Assembly: GCF_009796825.1 (NCBI RefSeq)
Contig: NZ_CP047030.1
Coordinates: 2,145,501-2,209,500 of the forward strand
From: Algibacter sp. L3A6
GTDB lineage: Bacteria; Bacteroidota; Bacteroidia; Flavobacteriales; Flavobacteriaceae
Direction: 5' to 3'
Length of the DNA: 64,000 nucleotides
The position numbers were made by a program, and so were the translations under genes. The notes beneath the pieces are model-generated. The model did no database searches. It was not told where the DNA came from and saw only the letters and a program-made list of their open reading frames with translations. Positions 45,443 to 54,752 of this stretch are shown here, piece by piece. The stretch's first letter is position 1. The number at the start of each line of letters is the position of its first letter.

Positions 45443-46306
45443 CTAACCTAAATATGTTTTTAATATTTTACTTCTAGACGTATGTTTTAATCTACGAATA
45501 GCTTTTTCTTTAATTTGACGCACACGCTCACGTGTTAGATCGAAAGTTTCTCCAATTTCTTCTAAAGTCATTGGGTGTTGGTTTCCTAAACCAAAGTATA
45601 AACGAATAACATCTGCTTCACGAGGTGTTAATGTTTCTAAAGCACGCTCAATTTCTGTACGTAAAGATTCGTGTAATAATTCACGATCTGGATTTGGAGA
45701 CTCTCCTGAGTTTAATACATCATATAAGTTAGAATCTTCACCTTCAACTAAAGGTGCATCCATACTTACGTGACGTCCAGAGTTTTTCATAGACTCCTTA
45801 ACATCGTTAATCGTCATATCCAATTCTTTTGCAATTTCTTCAGCAGAAGGTGGACGTTCATGACTTTGCTCTAAAAAGGCAAATGTTTTATTAATCTTGT
45901 TAATAGAACCAATTTTATTCAAAGGTAAACGCACAATACGAGATTGTTCTGCTAATGCCTGAAGAATAGATTGACGAATCCACCATACAGCATAAGAGAT
46001 AAATTTAAAACCACGCGTTTCATCAAAACGTTGTGCGGCTTTAATTAAACCTAAATTACCTTCGTTAATTAAATCTGGTAATGTAAGTCCTTGGTTTTGA
46101 TATTGTTTAGCAACCGATACAACGAAACGTAAATTAGCTTTTGTTAACTTCTCTAAAGCGACTTGATCTCCCGCTTTGATACGTTGTGCTAATTCAACCT
46201 CTTCGTCTGCAGTAATTAAATCAACCTTTCCAATTTCTTGAAGATATTTATCCAGCGATGCGGTCTCTCTATTGGTAACCTGCTTGGTAATTTTAAGTTG
46301 TCTCAT
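45443..46306 (-). CDS. rpoD: primary RNA polymerase sigma factor (sigma-70/RpoD, SigA)
   Basis: A 287-residue sigma factor with no region 1.1 and no non-conserved insertion, as in Bacteroidetes SigA. Region 1.2 contains SLDKYLQEIGKVDLIT. Regions 2.1-2.4 contain LPDLINEGNLGLIKAAQRFDETRGFKF and YAVWWIRQSI. Region 3 follows, and region 4 has LTPREADVIRLYFG and the helix-turn-helix LEEIGETFDLTRERVRQI. It directs recognition of the unusual TAnnTTTG promoters seen in this window. Confidence 0.96.
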   Translation of the reverse strand: MRQLKITKQVTNRETASLDKYLQEIGKVDLITADEEVELAQRIKAGDQVALEKLTKANLRFVVSVAKQYQNQGLTLPDLINEGNLGLIKAAQRFDETRGFKFISYAVWWIRQSILQALAEQSRIVRLPLNKIGSINKINKTFAFLEQSHERPPSAEEIAKELDMTINDVKESMKNSGRHVSMDAPLVEGEDSNLYDVLNSGESPNPDRELLHESLRTEIERALETLTPREADVIRLYFGLGNQHPMTLEEIGETFDLTRERVRQIKEKAIRRLKHTSRSKILKTYLG

Positions 46307-46862
46307 TATAAAGTATGTTGTTTAGGTTCTTTGTTAAGGTATTCAATAGTTATACGTTTATATAGCAATAAATGTTACAAAATTTTCAAACTATTTTTTT
46401 AGGGCGTTTATTATTTAGACTCAAAATGATGTGAAAAGTCACAATATTCGGGTAGAATAAATTTAAATCATAAGCATTGTTCAAAAGTAGGAGTTAGAAA
46501 TTTCAATACTAATTAAGTATCACTTAATGGCACAATAAGTGTGTTTACCTAAAATGAAGGTTGTGGAGTTTTAAGAGATAAAGTTGCATGCTTTTTATCA
46601 AAATTTAATAAAGTCGTTCCAAAATTAAAGGAGATTTTCATACATTACGCACCTAGGTAATTTAAATAAAATATTTGATTTTCACTGTATAGAGAAAATC
46701 TTTTAATCCTAACGAGGAACACTTTATATTTGCCGCCAAATTGATTAAACGTTCTAATACTTTATAAGTCTTAGAACAAGTATTAAATCTTGAGAGTTAT
46801 TAGTGAAAATAGAGAGCTCTGCGAGAACGACGTTTGTAATAACGTTTTAAATTAAACCACCA
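46307..46862. other. 556-base divergent intergenic region between rpoD and the PLP-fold gene
   Basis: AT-rich DNA with no credible open frame. On the minus strand TACTTTTG (46482-46489) is a perfect -7 match that could serve rpoD with a leader of about 170 bases. On the plus strand a -7 element lies at 46725. Between 46751 and 46779 a 7-base inverted repeat (GTTCTAA/TTAGAAC) falls within the leader of the rightward gene. I recognise no RNA family. Confidence 0.45.
46725..46732 (+). promoter_or_regulatory. -7 promoter element of the PLP-fold gene
   Basis: TATATTTG, a perfect match to TAnnTTTG, lies 130 bases before the start codon and would give a leader of roughly 125 bases. No good TTG -33 box is visible. 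Confidence 0.45.
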
Positions 46863-48935
46863 ATGAAGAATAATATACTAATTGAAGATCAGTATAAAAG
46901 AACTAGTTTATTTGAAAAAGAAAATGTGAATTATCTGGTTCATGTTTTAAAGAGATTTAATACCGTTCCGAAAATAAACAACATTAATATTATTACCTCT
47001 AATAGTGCTCCTAATGTGTTTAAAATTGAGCCTAATAAATCTATTGTAATAGGTTCATTATTTTTAAGTAAGCCCGTTTTAGCGTTGGTGTATTTAAGAT
47101 ATGCTATTGAATGGCAACTTTGGTATAAAGCCTTGGGTACAGATAAAAGCGATACCGTTTTATGTGATATTGCTGCGCTTGAAGTCGCTAGAATTTTTTA
47201 TAAATTACTACCAAAAGAGGATAAAGAAAAGCTAGAGCCACTTAATTATTTTTTAATAGACTTAATTAAGAATGATAAAAATGTAAGTGTAGAAGATGCA
47301 TTAGAACATGGTGGACTGCAAGCTTTACATGGTTTAAATACAAACGATAAAATATATAAAGAATCTTGGAAGCCTATTGTTGAAAATTTAGCAAAACCAA
47401 CTGAGTTTTTGTTAATGGCCGGTGGCGATCTTAGATTAAATATAGATGAAATTGATTTGCTGAATAAATACGGTTGCAGACCATTTCCGAGACCCGATGC
47501 TTTCACTTTTGCATCATCTACGGCAACTAGTGTTTCTAATTTTGCTTTCGATAAAACAGATAAAGCACGTAGTATTTTAATAGGGAATAGCTTGAAAAAT
47601 GGTTTTGAAGGAACTACTATTGAGTTTTCAGAATTATTAAAAGATAAACTGAAAAGAATATTTAAGTTGAATGAGGCCTGTGAAATTATATTTTCACCAT
47701 CAGGAACCGATTCCTCACTTCAAATTGCTGCTATAACTCAGATTATTTCCGATAAGGATATTACACATGTTTTAGTAGCTTCAGATGAAACGGGTAGTGG
47801 TGTGCCTGGAGCATTGAAAGGATGTCATTTTGAAAATACAACAGCCTTAAATTATCCGGTTACCAAAGGAGATAGAATTGAAGGTTTTAGAGATATTGAT
47901 TTAATCAAAGTTACTTTAAGAGATGAAAATGGTGCGTTAAAAACAACTGAACAGTTAGATGATGAAATATTTAATGCCATATCTAAAACTAATGAATTGG
48001 GTAGGTATGTTGTTTTGCATACCATGGATCATTCTAAACTAGGGTATCAATCACCTAGTGAAGCGATGATGGCTAAATTAAATACTTTAAACAATTTATC
48101 GATACAAGTTATTGTAGATGCTGCTCAACTTAGGTTGGATCCTAAAGACATGCAGAACTATTTAAACAAAGGCTATATTGTTACAATCACTGGAAGTAAA
48201 TATTTTACTGGCCCTCCGTATTCTGGAGCGTTAATTTTACCAGAAAGTGTTAGTAAATCAATTCAATCTGCTAAAAATAAGTTTCCAGAAGGTTTAACAC
48301 AATACTATAATAGTTCCGAATGGCCAGCATCTTGGTTTTGCTCACAAGATCTACCAGATGGTTATAATTTTGGTTCTTACATGCGCTGGAATGCCTCTAT
48401 AGTAGAAATGGAAAGGTATTTTAAAACGCCTATGCTATACCGAAATATGGCCATTGAAATGTTTTGCGATTTTGTAGACGATTCTGTAAAAGATGCTTCT
48501 TTTTTAGAACCTCTATACGGAGAGCTTCCAAATGCCAATGCTTATAATAGTGAAGAGTTTGGGATACGAAATATACGTACCATTTTCCCTTTCTTTATTC
48601 TTAAAAACGATAAAGCCTTATCGGTAGAGAATGTTAAAAAACTTTATATTTTATTAAATTCAGATTTATCCGATTATTTTAAAGATGCGCCTTTAGAAAT
48701 TATAAGGCTCGCAGCTCAAAAATGTCATATCGGTCAGGCCGTGAATGTAAAATATGGTAATGATTTCCAAAGTGCTGTGTTGCGAATTAGTTTAGGCGCA
48801 CGTGTAATTTCAGAAAGTTGGGTAAATAGAGATATCAGCTTGTTTTTTAGAAATATAGAATTACAAATGAATCAAATTACCGTGATTATCAAAAAAATAG
48901 AATTGATTTTAAGCAACCCGGAATTGCTAGATTAG
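46863..48935 (+). CDS. uncharacterised fold-type I PLP-dependent enzyme with long N-terminal extension
   Basis: A 690-residue protein with no signal peptide. Residues 1-200 form an extension I cannot assign. From about residue 215 it resembles aminotransferase class V / cysteine-desulfurase-like enzymes. SPSGTDSS (Ser280-Asp283) is a phosphate-binding loop, VDAAQLR (Asp419) should contact the pyridine nitrogen, and GSKYFTGPP supplies the likely Schiff-base Lys446. HTMDHSKLG comes before the Asp. A C-terminal small domain follows. No cysteine sits in the usual desulfurase place. It is monocistronic, with its own promoter and terminator. The fold call is reasonable; the reaction is unknown. Confidence 0.72.
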   Translation: MKNNILIEDQYKRTSLFEKENVNYLVHVLKRFNTVPKINNINIITSNSAPNVFKIEPNKSIVIGSLFLSKPVLALVYLRYAIEWQLWYKALGTDKSDTVLCDIAALEVARIFYKLLPKEDKEKLEPLNYFLIDLIKNDKNVSVEDALEHGGLQALHGLNTNDKIYKESWKPIVENLAKPTEFLLMAGGDLRLNIDEIDLLNKYGCRPFPRPDAFTFASSTATSVSNFAFDKTDKARSILIGNSLKNGFEGTTIEFSELLKDKLKRIFKLNEACEIIFSPSGTDSSLQIAAITQIISDKDITHVLVASDETGSGVPGALKGCHFENTTALNYPVTKGDRIEGFRDIDLIKVTLRDENGALKTTEQLDDEIFNAISKTNELGRYVVLHTMDHSKLGYQSPSEAMMAKLNTLNNLSIQVIVDAAQLRLDPKDMQNYLNKGYIVTITGSKYFTGPPYSGALILPESVSKSIQSAKNKFPEGLTQYYNSSEWPASWFCSQDLPDGYNFGSYMRWNASIVEMERYFKTPMLYRNMAIEMFCDFVDDSVKDASFLEPLYGELPNANAYNSEEFGIRNIRTIFPFFILKNDKALSVENVKKLYILLNSDLSDYFKDAPLEIIRLAAQKCHIGQAVNVKYGNDFQSAVLRISLGARVISESWVNRDISLFFRNIELQMNQITVIIKKIELILSNPELLD

Positions 48936-48981
48936 TAGTTAGATGCTAAGTATAAAATACGTATCTATTTTATAAAGTTAA

Positions 48982-49013
48982 AAAAGCCCAGTAAAATCAA
49001 TTACTGGGCTTTT
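48982..49013. terminator. bidirectional terminator between convergent genes
   Basis: A perfect 13-bp stem, AAAAGCCCAGTAA with TTACTGGGCTTTT, around a 6-base loop, with A and T flanks that let it work in both directions for the PLP-fold gene and the VWA gene. Confidence 0.85.
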
Positions 49014-49074
49014 AATATTTTAAAGAATGAAATAGAATTTAATATTTAATTTCATTGTTAGTGCAATACTGTTA

Positions 49075-49776
49075 TTATATTTTTGATGTAATAAACTTCC
49101 CGTTATTTTCTTCAGCTAAAGTTTTCATGAAATCTAAATCTGCATCATCACCAAAGGCAATAGTGTGAATAATAATATTGTTAGTGTTTACTTTGCGTAT
49201 TTCGTCAAGCACAACTTTAGGGCCGCTGTTTGGAAGACCGTCACTCATAAGTACTATTTCTTGTACGTCGGGCATAGATAACGCCTCTAAAAGTCCTTCT
49301 AGAGTGTTTGTGCCTCCACCAGCTTTTAGATTTTTTACGAAAACATTAGAAGACGTTCTCGATACATTATCGGCTACTTTAAATTCTGTAGATTGTTTTG
49401 TAACATCGTTGTTAAAAGTGAAAATAATAAACTTTTTACCGTCAGGTAAGCCTTTTATTGCAGGTATTAGATTACGTTTTACTGCACCTAGCTTGGTAGC
49501 TTCATTAGCGACTTGTTTTCCTAATAAGCTACCAAATTTACCACCTATAATTTTACTAACTTGATTTCCTGCTGTGTCACCAACTTCGCGCATTACTTGG
49601 TCTTTAACAGAGCCTTCATCTATACCTTCCATACTTCCCGAAATATCAATAAGATAAAGCGTGTTTAGAGTTGATGTTTCTATTTTGTAAAAATCATCAG
49701 ATTTTTTCATCACATAGCAAGATTGCATTAATGAGCAAATAGCAATTAGAGCAAATACTGTTATCGTTTTTTTCAT
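49075..49776 (-). CDS. VWA-domain lipoprotein
   Basis: A 233-residue predicted lipoprotein: the signal ends LMQSC with lipidated Cys20. The von Willebrand A domain has a complete metal site: DISGS (Asp44, Ser46, Ser48), the threonine in GGGTNT, and the aspartate in MSDGLPNSG. Between the first and second metal motifs is a small glycine-rich stretch (residues about 70-95, IIGGKFGSLLGK) that resembles a glycine zipper and is unusual for a VWA fold. It is single, with about 230 bases of empty DNA behind it. The ligand is unknown. Confidence 0.87.
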   Translation of the reverse strand: MKKTITVFALIAICSLMQSCYVMKKSDDFYKIETSTLNTLYLIDISGSMEGIDEGSVKDQVMREVGDTAGNQVSKIIGGKFGSLLGKQVANEATKLGAVKRNLIPAIKGLPDGKKFIIFTFNNDVTKQSTEFKVADNVSRTSSNVFVKNLKAGGGTNTLEGLLEALSMPDVQEIVLMSDGLPNSGPKVVLDEIRKVNTNNIIIHTIAFGDDADLDFMKTLAEENNGKFITSKI

Positions 49777-50006
49777 CTTTTTGGAAAATTAAATAGTTAT
49801 TTTTGTTTAGAAATATGATTTTTCAGCAGGAAGGGAATAGGGTAGAGGACGTATTGGTGTTTCTGTTTCTAAGAAGTAAATGTAAATTTATTAAAGATGA
49901 AAATTTAGACAAATGAGAATTCACCATAAAGCATTTAGAAATAGATAGGTTTTTAAGAGAATTCTAGAAATTTTGTCTTTGTTGAAAAGTGAAAAACGAT
50001 GAGGTT

Positions 50007-50291
50007 TTAGAACAATTCATCAATATAATTAAGTAAATTCTTTTTCCTACTTTGAGCAACTGGAATAGCATGGTTTCCATTTAGAACAACTTCATCACTG
50101 CGTTTATTAAAAGAGGTAATGTAATTTAAGTTTATTAAAAAACTTTGGTGAACACGAAAAAAACGATGTTCTTTTAGTTTTTCATCAAAAGATTTAAGCG
50201 GTTTTGACACTAATATACTCTTACCATCCACTAACAAAAAAGAGGTGTAGTTATTATCTGATTTTGCATATAAAATATCCTTAATATCCAC
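50007..50291 (-). CDS. LytTR DNA-binding domain (probable 3' half of a frameshifted response regulator)
   Basis: A 94-residue LytTR domain beginning DIKDILYAKSDNNYT and including the family segment FFRVHQSFLINLNYI. As a separate gene it would start at a GTG 23 bases after the receiver gene. In its own frame the sequence upstream continues open through ILKTTDAIHVV, which is what normally precedes DIKDILY in flavobacterial LytTR regulators. One extra T in the run at about 50315-50321 would join it in frame to the receiver domain (about 247 residues in all, the normal size). It is therefore probably half of a broken or mis-sequenced gene. Confidence 0.8.
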   Translation of the reverse strand: MDIKDILYAKSDNNYTSFLLVDGKSILVSKPLKSFDEKLKEHRFFRVHQSFLINLNYITSFNKRSDEVVLNGNHAIPVAQSRKKNLLNYIDELF

Positions 50292-50314
50292 AACATGGAT
50301 AGCATCTGTAGTTT

Positions 50315-50743
50315 TTAAAATTGCTCTTTATTGGAAATATTATGCATTAATGTGCTTAATTGCTGCTGGTAATTTGTTTTTTCAAGATCACTTACAACTT
50401 TATCTATAGCCAGAATTAGGTCCTTCTTTTCATAAGGTTTTAATAGATAATCTAAAGCACTAAACTTAAAAGCATCAATGGCGAACTTAGCATACGAGGT
50501 TGTAAAAATGATTTTAAAATCAATATTATCAAATAGAGGTAGAAACTCAAAAGCATTACCGTCAATTAGAAAAACATCTAAAATAATAAAGTTTGGCTTT
50601 AGTTCTTTTATTAGCATTGCGGCTTCTTTAATTGTATTAGAAGTACCAACTATTTTTATGTGTTGATAGGTTTCTATAATAGACGACGCATAGGCAAAGG
50701 CCTGCGGATCGTCTTCTACAATAAAGCAAGATATAGTTTCCAT
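50315..50743 (-). CDS. response regulator receiver domain (probable 5' half of a LytTR regulator)
   Basis: A 142-residue CheY-like receiver. VEDDPQA holds the acidic pair (Asp11, Asp12) and ILDVF the phosphorylated aspartate (about 55). TTSYAKFA gives the switch threonine and LLKPYEKKDL the conserved lysine. It ends with a linker helix and the stop codon at ISNKEQF, just where a LytTR domain should follow. The gene lies 22 bases downstream of the histidine kinase and is its cognate partner. Confidence 0.88.
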   Translation of the reverse strand: METISCFIVEDDPQAFAYASSIIETYQHIKIVGTSNTIKEAAMLIKELKPNFIILDVFLIDGNAFEFLPLFDNIDFKIIFTTSYAKFAIDAFKFSALDYLLKPYEKKDLILAIDKVVSDLEKTNYQQQLSTLMHNISNKEQF

Positions 50744-50764
50744 ATGCAGACAAAGATACTCTAT

Positions 50765-52645
50765 TTACATTGTTGTAAAACTTAAAAGGACTTGAGTGCC
50801 ATTAGAAGTTGTTTTTACTTCTATATCGCCTTTAAAGTCTTTCGATGATTTGTTGAGGTTTTTTAATTGTTCTTTTATAATTTCCATACTCATAGATTTG
50901 TGCAATCGGTTAGAGTCATCTTTTTTGGCTTCAAAACCTTTTCCGTTGTCGGTTATAGAAACGTGTAAAATCGAATCTAGCTTATAGTATTTTACTGAAA
51001 TAATACCGTTGTCATTATTCTTCAAGCCATGCAATATGGCATTTTCAACAAAGGGTTGCGTTATTAATGTGGGTAACATATCAAAATCTTCATCTACCGA
51101 TTCTTCAATGTTTATTTTGAATGAAAACGTATTGTTGTAATTAAGTAGTTGCAATGTAAGATAAGATTCGATGGCTGCTTTATCATCTTCAACGGTAATG
51201 AAATCGTCATCAGATTTTTCTAAAACCAATCTGATTAATTTCGAATAACTAGTAAGATATGAACTCGATTTTTCTTTGTCATTTTGATGAATAAAATTTT
51301 GAATACTTTGTAAAGCATTGAATAAAAAGTGCGGGTTTAATTGCATTTTTCTTAAGCGTTGTTGCAATAGAACCTTGTCTAGTTGTTGTTGTATTTTGTA
51401 ACTTTTAAATCCAAAATAACCCAAAATGATTATAAGTAAAACAAAAAGTGCTAAGGCTGCAAGTAGGTAATTTTGTTGTTTAATAGTAAGGGCTTGTAGC
51501 TTGTTTTCGGTATCTAATATATTAATACGTTGTTCTTTTTTCTCCGACTCGTACTTTTCTGTTAGTTCGGCTACACTTTCTTTTTGCTTTTGGTTAGTAA
51601 TAGAATCTTTAATTTTATCCTTTAAATCGGCATAATGTAAAGCTGTTTTATATTGCTTTAAGCCGAGGTAAGATTCTTTAAGATTATTGAATATGTAAGA
51701 TTTTAAAAGACCTTGAGCACCAATGCTAGCACTGTCTAAAAAACTGATAGCTTTTTGATATTCTTGTCTTTTCAGATAAGCATTGCCTACATTATTGTAA
51801 GTCACGTTGAGGGTGTTGGTGCTATTAAGTTCTTTTTTTAATGCAATTGCTTTTTTCCCATAAGAAACCGCTTTATTATAATCTGCTCCATCGTTTGTAA
51901 AATAGATTGCTAAATTATTATAAATAGTAGATAATGTATTTTTAGAGTTGTATTTAATAGCAAGTTCTTCTGCTTTAAAAATACTTTCGGTATATTTTTT
52001 AAACTGCTTTTCGTTGTAGTAGATATTACATAAATTAACTAGAATTTGAAGTTTTACAACTTCATCAAAATCACTTAAAGCCAAAGCGCGTTCTAAATAA
52101 ATTTGAGCATTTTTATAGTTCTTTAATGAAGCGTTAATAGCACCAATATTAGAATATGTGCTAACAAGCTGCTCTGTTTTTTTTGTTTGCTCTAAAATGC
52201 CGGCGGCTTGAACATAAAGTTCTAATGCTTTTTGAAAATCTTGTTTATAGTATTGTATAGTTGCTAGGTTGTGTATGGTTAACCCTTTAATGTGTTTTGG
52301 CAAAATCTTGGTAAGATTTTCTTGTAGTAAAGAGTCCGATTTAGAAAACTCCTTTTTAAAAATGAGAAGACTGCTTTGTTGTAAATTAGATTTTGCCAAC
52401 AACGTATCGTTCTTAATTAGTTTAGATTTTTCAGTAGCTTTTGTAGCATAAAAATAGGAACTATCAATATTTGTTTGAGCTAGTCCTTTCGATTTTAATA
52501 AAAGTGCCTCTACTTGTTGAGGTTCATTAATTTGCTCTTGAGCATTTATAACAGAACTATTAAATGCTATTATTCCGCATATTAAAATGCATAATATATT
52601 AGAAATAGGAGTGGGGTGTTTATATTTAATAAAGAGGTTGAGCAT
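50765..52645 (-). CDS. TPR-containing sensor histidine kinase of the LytS/YehU type
   Basis: A 626-residue membrane kinase. An N-terminal signal or anchor (about 12-35) leads into a periplasmic array of TPR repeats (about 45-370, for example ALELYVQAAGIL and AISFLDSASIG). A single transmembrane helix (about 395-415) comes next. The cytoplasmic His_kinase domain has LNPHFLFNALQ with the phospho-accepting His. The ATPase lid has ITQPFVENAILHG and the G box DNGKGF. TPR sensors of this type pair with LytTR regulators, as here. The signal sensed is unknown. Confidence 0.92.
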   Translation of the reverse strand: MLNLFIKYKHPTPISNILCILICGIIAFNSSVINAQEQINEPQQVEALLLKSKGLAQTNIDSSYFYATKATEKSKLIKNDTLLAKSNLQQSSLLIFKKEFSKSDSLLQENLTKILPKHIKGLTIHNLATIQYYKQDFQKALELYVQAAGILEQTKKTEQLVSTYSNIGAINASLKNYKNAQIYLERALALSDFDEVVKLQILVNLCNIYYNEKQFKKYTESIFKAEELAIKYNSKNTLSTIYNNLAIYFTNDGADYNKAVSYGKKAIALKKELNSTNTLNVTYNNVGNAYLKRQEYQKAISFLDSASIGAQGLLKSYIFNNLKESYLGLKQYKTALHYADLKDKIKDSITNQKQKESVAELTEKYESEKKEQRINILDTENKLQALTIKQQNYLLAALALFVLLIIILGYFGFKSYKIQQQLDKVLLQQRLRKMQLNPHFLFNALQSIQNFIHQNDKEKSSSYLTSYSKLIRLVLEKSDDDFITVEDDKAAIESYLTLQLLNYNNTFSFKINIEESVDEDFDMLPTLITQPFVENAILHGLKNNDNGIISVKYYKLDSILHVSITDNGKGFEAKKDDSNRLHKSMSMEIIKEQLKNLNKSSKDFKGDIEVKTTSNGTQVLLSFTTM

Positions 52646-52825
52646 ATTTTTGTAAACTTAATGCAATATAGAAAAAGCCCTTTAAATTTAAGAGTTTGTA
52701 ATATCGGGATTTGTAAAATACTAGCATATAATTTTCATTGTTGGTTTGATAGAAACATTAATTAATGAACAAAAAAAAATCACAAACTATAAAGCTTGTG
52801 ATTTTTTTAGAATGGTTGAGTAATT

Positions 52826-54742
52826 TTATTTCTTCAAGATGTAAAAATAAGATCGTCTGTTTAATTGATGCTCCTCTTGGGTGCATCGAACACCATTACT
52901 GCATTTGTTCAGTAATTGTGTTTCTCCATAACCAATAGCACTTTCTATACGCTCTGGTTTAATACCTCTAGAAAGTATATAATCTCTAGTAGATTTTGCT
53001 CGCCTATCTGATAGGCTTAAGTTGTATTTATCTCTTCCTCGGCTATCCGTATGCGATTCAATTTTTATAACCATGGTTGGGTTCGCTCTCAATACATCTA
53101 CAATATTCTCTAACTCGTATTGAGCGTCAAGTCTAATGTTAGATTTATTAAAATCAAAAAAGATAGGCTTAATAACAATTTGATTTCCGACAACTAATGA
53201 AGCTAAAAATAAATCTTGTTCAACTTCAATTTCATTTTTATCGCTTGTGTTGAAGTTAGCTTTATCGTCTACATATCCTGGTTTACTTCCTACAAGACTG
53301 TAGTTTTTATTACACTCAAGGGTAAATTCATAAGCTCCATTTTCGGTAGTAACAACTTCTTCAATTATTTTTCCTGTTTCATCTATAAGTTTAACAATGG
53401 TGTTGCCTAAAACATCATTGGTGTTTTTATCTCTGGTAGTACCTGTTAAGTTTTGAAAACAGACTTTTGAATATACTGTGTAAATATCATCATTACCAAC
53501 TCCTCCAGGTCTGTTAGATGAGAAATAACTACGCTTATTCTTATCAGAAGGATCTGCGAAATAAGCAAAATCATCATAACCACTATTGTAAGGCGCACCT
53601 AAATTTTGAGGTAGAGATAAGCTATCTTTAATAATATTCGATTTAAATATATCTAACAATCCAAGGTTCAAACGACCGTCTGAAGAGAAGTAGAATGTGC
53701 TATCTTGACTTACAAAAGGAAACATTTCTCGGCCTTCAGTATTTATTCTTGGTCCTAAGTTTCTTGGTTCGCTAAATTTATTGTTTGGAAGAATATCAAC
53801 TTCATAAATATCAGTTTGTCCAAAACCACCTTCTCTATCTGATACAAAAAATAATTTTTTATTATCAGCACTTAAGCTAGGGTGCCCTGTTGAAAACACT
53901 TCGTCATTAATTGATAATTCTACAATATTTGACCATTGACCATCAATAAGACTCGCTTTATAAATTTTCAGATGAGTAGTCCCTTTTTTGTCAAAATTTA
54001 ATTCGTTTCTTTTTGTTACGTTATCTCTAGTAAAATACATTGTTTTACCATCGTTCGAAATAGTAATAGTAGCTTCATGATAATCTGTATTTACTTTTGA
54101 AGCTTTAATTAAATGCGGAGATCCAAATTCTAACTCATAAGCTTTTTCTTTAACAGCAACTTCAAAAATATCTAAAAATGGTTCTTTATTCCAACCGTAT
54201 TTTTTGTTTTCATCGAGTCTTCTAGAAGAGGCGAAGTATAGTGTGTTGTTTTGTACAAATGAACCGAAATCTGAAAATTTAGAGTTGATCGATAAGTTCT
54301 CTACTGTAATATATAACGACTTATCAACGGTGTTAAGTTCTTCGTAATTTAATAAATCTTCAGAATTGTTTTCGCTAGTTTTAGTGTCGTCATTTTGAAG
54401 TAGTAAATATTTTTTCAACCAAATATCAGCTTCAGCATAATGCCCAATACTCTTTAAAGTTGAAATATATTTAAATAAATATAGTGATGAGATATCATCG
54501 TATTTATTTACAGCCTTCCCATACCAGGTGGCCGCTTTTTCCGAATTAGAATTGTTGTAATAACAATCGCCTAAACGTGTTAAAACATGCTCGCTATCAT
54601 CACCATCTTCAAAAGCTTTTTGGTACAGTTCACTTGCTTTTACATAACCATAGTTATCAAAAAACCTATCGGCTAGCTTTACTTGACCGAACATTATAGA
54701 ACCGTAAATAGTAAATATAATTAGTAATAAATTTGATTTCAT
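52826..54742 (-). CDS. OmpA family protein with TPR and PD40-like repeats (second triad)
   Basis: A 638-residue paralogue of the gene at 4768. It has the signal peptide (MKSNLLLI to IMFGQ), TPR-like helices (to about residue 110), PD40-like blades (about 150-400, HPSLSADNKKLFFVSD), a carboxypeptidase-regulatory-like domain (about 420-500), and an OmpA domain with HTDSRG and LSDRRAKST. An upstream in-frame ATG (54826) would place 28 residues before the signal peptide and run into the SprF gene, so I start at 54742. It is 10 bases from the SprF stop codon. Confidence 0.92.
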   Translation of the reverse strand: MKSNLLLIIFTIYGSIMFGQVKLADRFFDNYGYVKASELYQKAFEDGDDSEHVLTRLGDCYYNNSNSEKAATWYGKAVNKYDDISSLYLFKYISTLKSIGHYAEADIWLKKYLLLQNDDTKTSENNSEDLLNYEELNTVDKSLYITVENLSINSKFSDFGSFVQNNTLYFASSRRLDENKKYGWNKEPFLDIFEVAVKEKAYELEFGSPHLIKASKVNTDYHEATITISNDGKTMYFTRDNVTKRNELNFDKKGTTHLKIYKASLIDGQWSNIVELSINDEVFSTGHPSLSADNKKLFFVSDREGGFGQTDIYEVDILPNNKFSEPRNLGPRINTEGREMFPFVSQDSTFYFSSDGRLNLGLLDIFKSNIIKDSLSLPQNLGAPYNSGYDDFAYFADPSDKNKRSYFSSNRPGGVGNDDIYTVYSKVCFQNLTGTTRDKNTNDVLGNTIVKLIDETGKIIEEVVTTENGAYEFTLECNKNYSLVGSKPGYVDDKANFNTSDKNEIEVEQDLFLASLVVGNQIVIKPIFFDFNKSNIRLDAQYELENIVDVLRANPTMVIKIESHTDSRGRDKYNLSLSDRRAKSTRDYILSRGIKPERIESAIGYGETQLLNKCSNGVRCTQEEHQLNRRSYFYILKK

Positions 54743-54752
54743 AATATGTTTT

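Noticed and set aside
50300..50325. Programmed -1 frameshift joining receiver and LytTR domains
   Set aside because: No X XXY YYZ heptamer in the correct frame and no obvious downstream stem; a one-base deletion is simpler.
50751..50758. TATCTTTG on the minus strand as a separate promoter for the response regulator
   Set aside because: It sits 8 bases from the ATG, lacks a -33 box, and the regulator lies 22 bases behind the kinase, so cotranscription explains its expression.
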